Assembly (NCBI GenBank): GCA_023145575.1
Contig: JAGLDN010000007.1
Span: forward strand, 1-7,581
DNA length: 7,581 bases
Direction of reading: 5' to 3'
DNA from: Psychromonas sp.
GTDB taxonomy: Bacteria > Pseudomonadota > Gammaproteobacteria > Enterobacterales > Psychromonadaceae
Shown: one piece after another, positions 5,179-7,581 of the stretch
How positions within the stretch are numbered: the first letter of the stretch is position 1
Layout: each line of letters starts with the position of its first letter
Notes under the pieces: generated by a model
Databases searched by the model: none
Told to the model about the DNA's origin: nothing
What the model saw: only the letters and a program-made list of their open reading frames with translations
Position numbers and translations under genes: made by a program

Positions 5179-7068
5179 ATGAACGAACAATATAATTCAG
5201 ATTCAATTGAAGTCTTAAATGGGCTTGATCCTGTACGGCATCGCCCTGGCATGTACACAGACACGTCAAGGCCAAATCACCTTGCACAAGAAGTTATTGA
5301 TAATAGTGTTGACGAAGTTCTAGCAGGTTATGCGACAAATATTCAGGTAATATTACATGAAGATCAGTCTCTTCAAGTGATTGATGATGGGCGGGGCATG
5401 CCCGTTGATATTCACCCAGAAGAAAAAATATCGGGTATTGAACTTATTTTTTGTAAACTGCATGCGGGCGGAAAATTTTCAGGGAAAAGCTACGCAATCT
5501 CAGGGGGGCTTCATGGCGTGGGTATTTCTGTTGTCAATGCCTTATCAAAACGTGTTGATGTAAGTATTCGCCGTGATGCTAATGTTTATGAAATTGCATT
5601 CGAAAAGGGTGAAAAAGTCGAAGATCTGCATATTGTCAGTTGTTGTGGAAAAAGGAATACAGGTACGAGTGTTCATTTTTATCCTGATCCTCATTATTTT
5701 GATTCTAATCGATTTTCAGTTACTCGGTTACTTTTTCTTTTAAGAGCAAAAGCGGTTTTATGCCCAGGTTTGAACATTAAATTTAAAGATAAAGTGAACA
5801 ACAAGTACTACGAATGGTGTTATGAAGACGGTTTAAATGATTATTTACTTGAAGCTCTAGATGGAAGCGAGATGCTACCTGAAATACCTTTTATCGGGCA
5901 GTTTAACGCAGATCTTGAAACCGTTGATTGGGTGGTTGCATGGCTCCCTCAAGACGGAAATATTATAAGAGAAAGTTATGTGAACCTTATCCCAACGGTG
6001 CAGGGAGGAACACACGTCAATGGTTTTAGGCAAGGCTTGCTTGACGCCATGCGTGAATTTTGTGATATTAGGAATTTGTTACCGCGAGGTATTAAACTGA
6101 CACCTGAAGATATTTGGGATAAATGCGCTTATATCCTATCTGTTAAGGTGAAAGATCCACAATTTGCAGGGCAAATTAAAGAGCGCTTGTCATCAAGGAA
6201 ATGTGCCGTATTTGTTTCTGGGGTGGTAAAAGATACATTTAGTTTATGGTTAAACGCTCATGTAAATGAAGCTGAGCAACTGGCTGAGTTTTGTATTAGT
6301 AATGCTCAAACCCGGGCCAGAAAAATCAACAAAGTCGCGCGCAAAAAAATCACACAAGGACCAGCATTACCTGGAAAGTTGACTGATTGCATCACAGATG
6401 ATCCTTCACGCGGTGAATTATTTTTAGTGGAAGGAGATTCTGCTGGTGGATCGGCAAAGCAAGCTCGAGATAGAGACTTCCAAGCTATCTTGCCGTTACG
6501 CGGAAAAATAAAAAACACATGGGAAGATGAGTCGGATATTATTTTAAATTCAGAAGAAATTCACAATATTTCAGTGGCGATAGGTATTGATCCAGAGTCA
6601 TCTGATCTGTCAGGACTGCGCTACGATAAAATTTGTATTTTAGCAGACGCCGATTCTGACGGATTACATATTGCGACATTAATTTGTGCACTTTTTGTTC
6701 GCCATTTCCGTGCCGTTGCTGATGCAGGGCACTTTTACGTTGCGATGCCCCCTTTATACCGTATTGATGTGGGCAAAGAGGTTTTTTATGCACTCGATGA
6801 AGAAGAAAAAGATAGTTTTCTGGATCGCATCAAAGCAGAGAAAAAACGCGGGAAAGTGAATGTGCAACGTTTTAAAGGCTTGGGTGAAATGAACCCAGAT
6901 CAACTGCGTGAAACAACTATGGATCCCAACACACGTCGTTTGGTAAAACTAAGCACAGACGGTGCTGAAAATATGCTTGAAATCATGGATATGTTGCTAG
7001 CAAAAAAACGTGCAGGCGATCGCAAAGCATGGCTCGAAGATCGTGGTGATATGCTAAGCGTAAATTAA
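5179..7068 (+). CDS. parE: DNA topoisomerase IV subunit B (ParE)
   Basis: A 629-residue type IIA topoisomerase subunit; E. coli ParE is 630. With ParC it forms the heterotetramer that decatenates daughter chromosomes and relaxes supercoils using ATP. The GHKL ATPase domain shows RRPGMY-like HRPGMY (21-26), EVIDNSVDE (38-46), DDGRGMPVD (69-77) and GGLHGVGISVVNALS (109-123). The transducer carries the QGGTHVNG block (275-282) and the ATP-sensing K337-type region near ERLSSRK. The TOPRIM domain has ELFLVEGDSAGGSAKQAR (413-430, metal-binding E418) and DADSDG (490-495), followed by RFKGLGEMNP (564-573) and a C-terminal tail ending GDMLSVN. The start is chosen from colinearity with E. coli (MNEQYNSDSIEVL against MTQTYNADAIEVL) and AGG at 5170-5172. 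It begins 12 bp after the end of the dead yqiA frame. The gene is intact, consistent with it being essential. parC is not next to it in this window. Confidence 0.97.
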   Translation: MNEQYNSDSIEVLNGLDPVRHRPGMYTDTSRPNHLAQEVIDNSVDEVLAGYATNIQVILHEDQSLQVIDDGRGMPVDIHPEEKISGIELIFCKLHAGGKFSGKSYAISGGLHGVGISVVNALSKRVDVSIRRDANVYEIAFEKGEKVEDLHIVSCCGKRNTGTSVHFYPDPHYFDSNRFSVTRLLFLLRAKAVLCPGLNIKFKDKVNNKYYEWCYEDGLNDYLLEALDGSEMLPEIPFIGQFNADLETVDWVVAWLPQDGNIIRESYVNLIPTVQGGTHVNGFRQGLLDAMREFCDIRNLLPRGIKLTPEDIWDKCAYILSVKVKDPQFAGQIKERLSSRKCAVFVSGVVKDTFSLWLNAHVNEAEQLAEFCISNAQTRARKINKVARKKITQGPALPGKLTDCITDDPSRGELFLVEGDSAGGSAKQARDRDFQAILPLRGKIKNTWEDESDIILNSEEIHNISVAIGIDPESSDLSGLRYDKICILADADSDGLHIATLICALFVRHFRAVADAGHFYVAMPPLYRIDVGKEVFYALDEEEKDSFLDRIKAEKKRGKVNVQRFKGLGEMNPDQLRETTMDPNTRRLVKLSTDGAENMLEIMDMLLAKKRAGDRKAWLEDRGDMLSVN

Positions 7069-7133
7069 TCACTCATCTGATGAATGTCATTGGTGATAAT
7101 ATCATAAGATAGTTTAATCTGATTTTTGGTTAT

Positions 7134-7154
7134 TTATTGTTATTGTTATTGTTA
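7134..7154. repeat. Hexanucleotide tandem repeat (TTATTG)
   Basis: Three and a half perfect copies of TTATTG, 66 bp after the parE stop codon. It is non-coding as far as can be seen. Confidence 0.85.
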
Positions 7155-7240
7155 CAATATTACAGGCTACATTATCGATGGTATTTTGTTGTTAATAACA
7201 GACAACACGGCACCAATCTGCATAGCTAAAAAATTCAACT

Positions 7241-7272
7241 TAGTAGAATTAGTTAATAGTAGAATTAGTTAA
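7241..7272. repeat. Perfect 16-bp tandem duplication
   Basis: TAGTAGAATTAGTTAA occurs twice in direct succession (7241-7256 and 7257-7272) with no mismatch, which points to a recent duplication. It lies in non-coding sequence after parE. Confidence 0.9.
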
Positions 7273-7517
7273 TAATTAAAGCCTTTATATTAATAATCCC
7301 GTCAGTTGATTAACGTAACTATTCATAGAGAGGGCAATTTTATCACTCCTATTTTGGTACAATTTATCGATCTGAATTACCATCTTGAAGTGGCATGGGT
7401 ATCGTTATTCTCTTATCGAATGTTGAGCGTAACGCTGGAAAACAAGCATTTCCCTAGTCTAGGAAGTTATAAAAATTTAAAATTTGTAAAACAGTCAATC
7501 ATCGAAAGGGTGATGAT

Positions 7518-7581
7518 ATGTCGATAGGCTGGATAAAAATTGTCTTGTTCACTTTTCAGCTTTACATCAAAGCACAAAAAG
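7518..7581 (+). CDS. Possible 5' end of an unidentified gene, cut by window edge
   Basis: An ATG at 7518-7520 is preceded by GAAAGGG (7504-7510), a strong ribosome-binding site at 7 bases spacing, and the frame stays open for 21 codons to the window end. The visible residues begin MSIGWIKIVLFTFQLYIK, hydrophobic in the middle, which could be a membrane segment or signal anchor. No family is recognisable from so little, and a chance open frame of this length is common. Confidence 0.28.
   Translation, partial: MSIGWIKIVLFTFQLYIKAQK

Larger units (their letters stand above)
7069..7581. other. Gene-poor region after parE
   Basis: These 513 bp contain no confident gene. There is no clear intrinsic terminator after parE: only an 11-bp palindrome TCATCTGATGA at 7073-7083 without a T-run. 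Two tandem repeats are listed separately. An open stretch of 73 codons from a TTG at 7306 to 7527 has no ribosome-binding site and no recognised family; a faint likeness of HFPSLGSYKNLKFV to the SYNRFVELM region of IS982-type transposases is too weak to name. A possible new gene start lies at 7518. In Vibrio and Shewanella parC lies close after parE; here nothing like ParC is seen before the window ends. Confidence 0.6.

Noticed and set aside
7306..7527. 73-codon open frame from a TTG as a real gene or an IS982-type remnant
   Set aside because: No ribosome-binding site, a rare start codon, no recognisable family beyond a weak SYxxxxFV likeness, and overlap with a better start at 7518.
1..7581. 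CRISPR array, tRNA or rRNA genes, toxin-antitoxin pair, phage genes or defence system
   Set aside because: No spaced direct repeats, no cloverleaf or rRNA signature sequence, and no matching frames were seen on either strand.

Overview
This AT-rich window comes from a gammaproteobacterium. It carries the familiar tolC / nudF-(yqiB)-cpdA-yqiA-parE neighbourhood of Enterobacteriaceae, Vibrionaceae, Shewanella and related marine lineages. TolC, NudF, CpdA and ParE all read as standard gammaproteobacterial proteins. A marine Alteromonadales- or Vibrionales-like host is my best guess, but the sequence alone does not settle the genus. An inactivated gene, a decayed insertion sequence and long gene-poor stretches suggest a genome in which IS expansion and gene decay are under way, as in host-restricted or recently bottlenecked bacteria.

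Layout. Positions 1-146 hold no recognisable gene. tolC (147-1514, minus strand) encodes the outer-membrane efflux and secretion channel. A 409-bp divergent intergenic region follows and carries a plausible tolC promoter. nudF (1924-2565, plus) encodes ADP-ribose pyrophosphatase. Between nudF and cpdA, where related genomes usually have the small DUF1249 gene yqiB, sits an IS66-family element with both ends preserved (2643-3556). It has GTAA-starting inverted repeats and a perfect 8-bp target duplication, AAAGGTTT (2635-2642 and 3557-3564). Inside, only the C-terminal part of the transposase remains, broken by five stops and a frameshift. cpdA (3752-4591) encodes cAMP phosphodiesterase and is intact. 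yqiA (4592-5166) starts directly after the cpdA stop codon but is a pseudogene with four in-frame stops and a late frameshift. parE (5179-7068) encodes the intact ATPase/TOPRIM subunit of topoisomerase IV. The last 513 bp hold no confident gene. parC, the partner that often follows parE, is not seen; there are two short tandem repeats and perhaps the first codons of a new gene at the right edge.

How the parts relate. The ancestral unit nudF-yqiB-cpdA-yqiA-parE was probably co-transcribed. Here the essential member (parE) and the regulatory or housekeeping enzymes (nudF, cpdA) are kept, while yqiB is lost or unrecognisable and yqiA is dead. I see no previously undescribed system in the window. 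Its main interest is the well-resolved IS66 relic and the selective decay of one operon.
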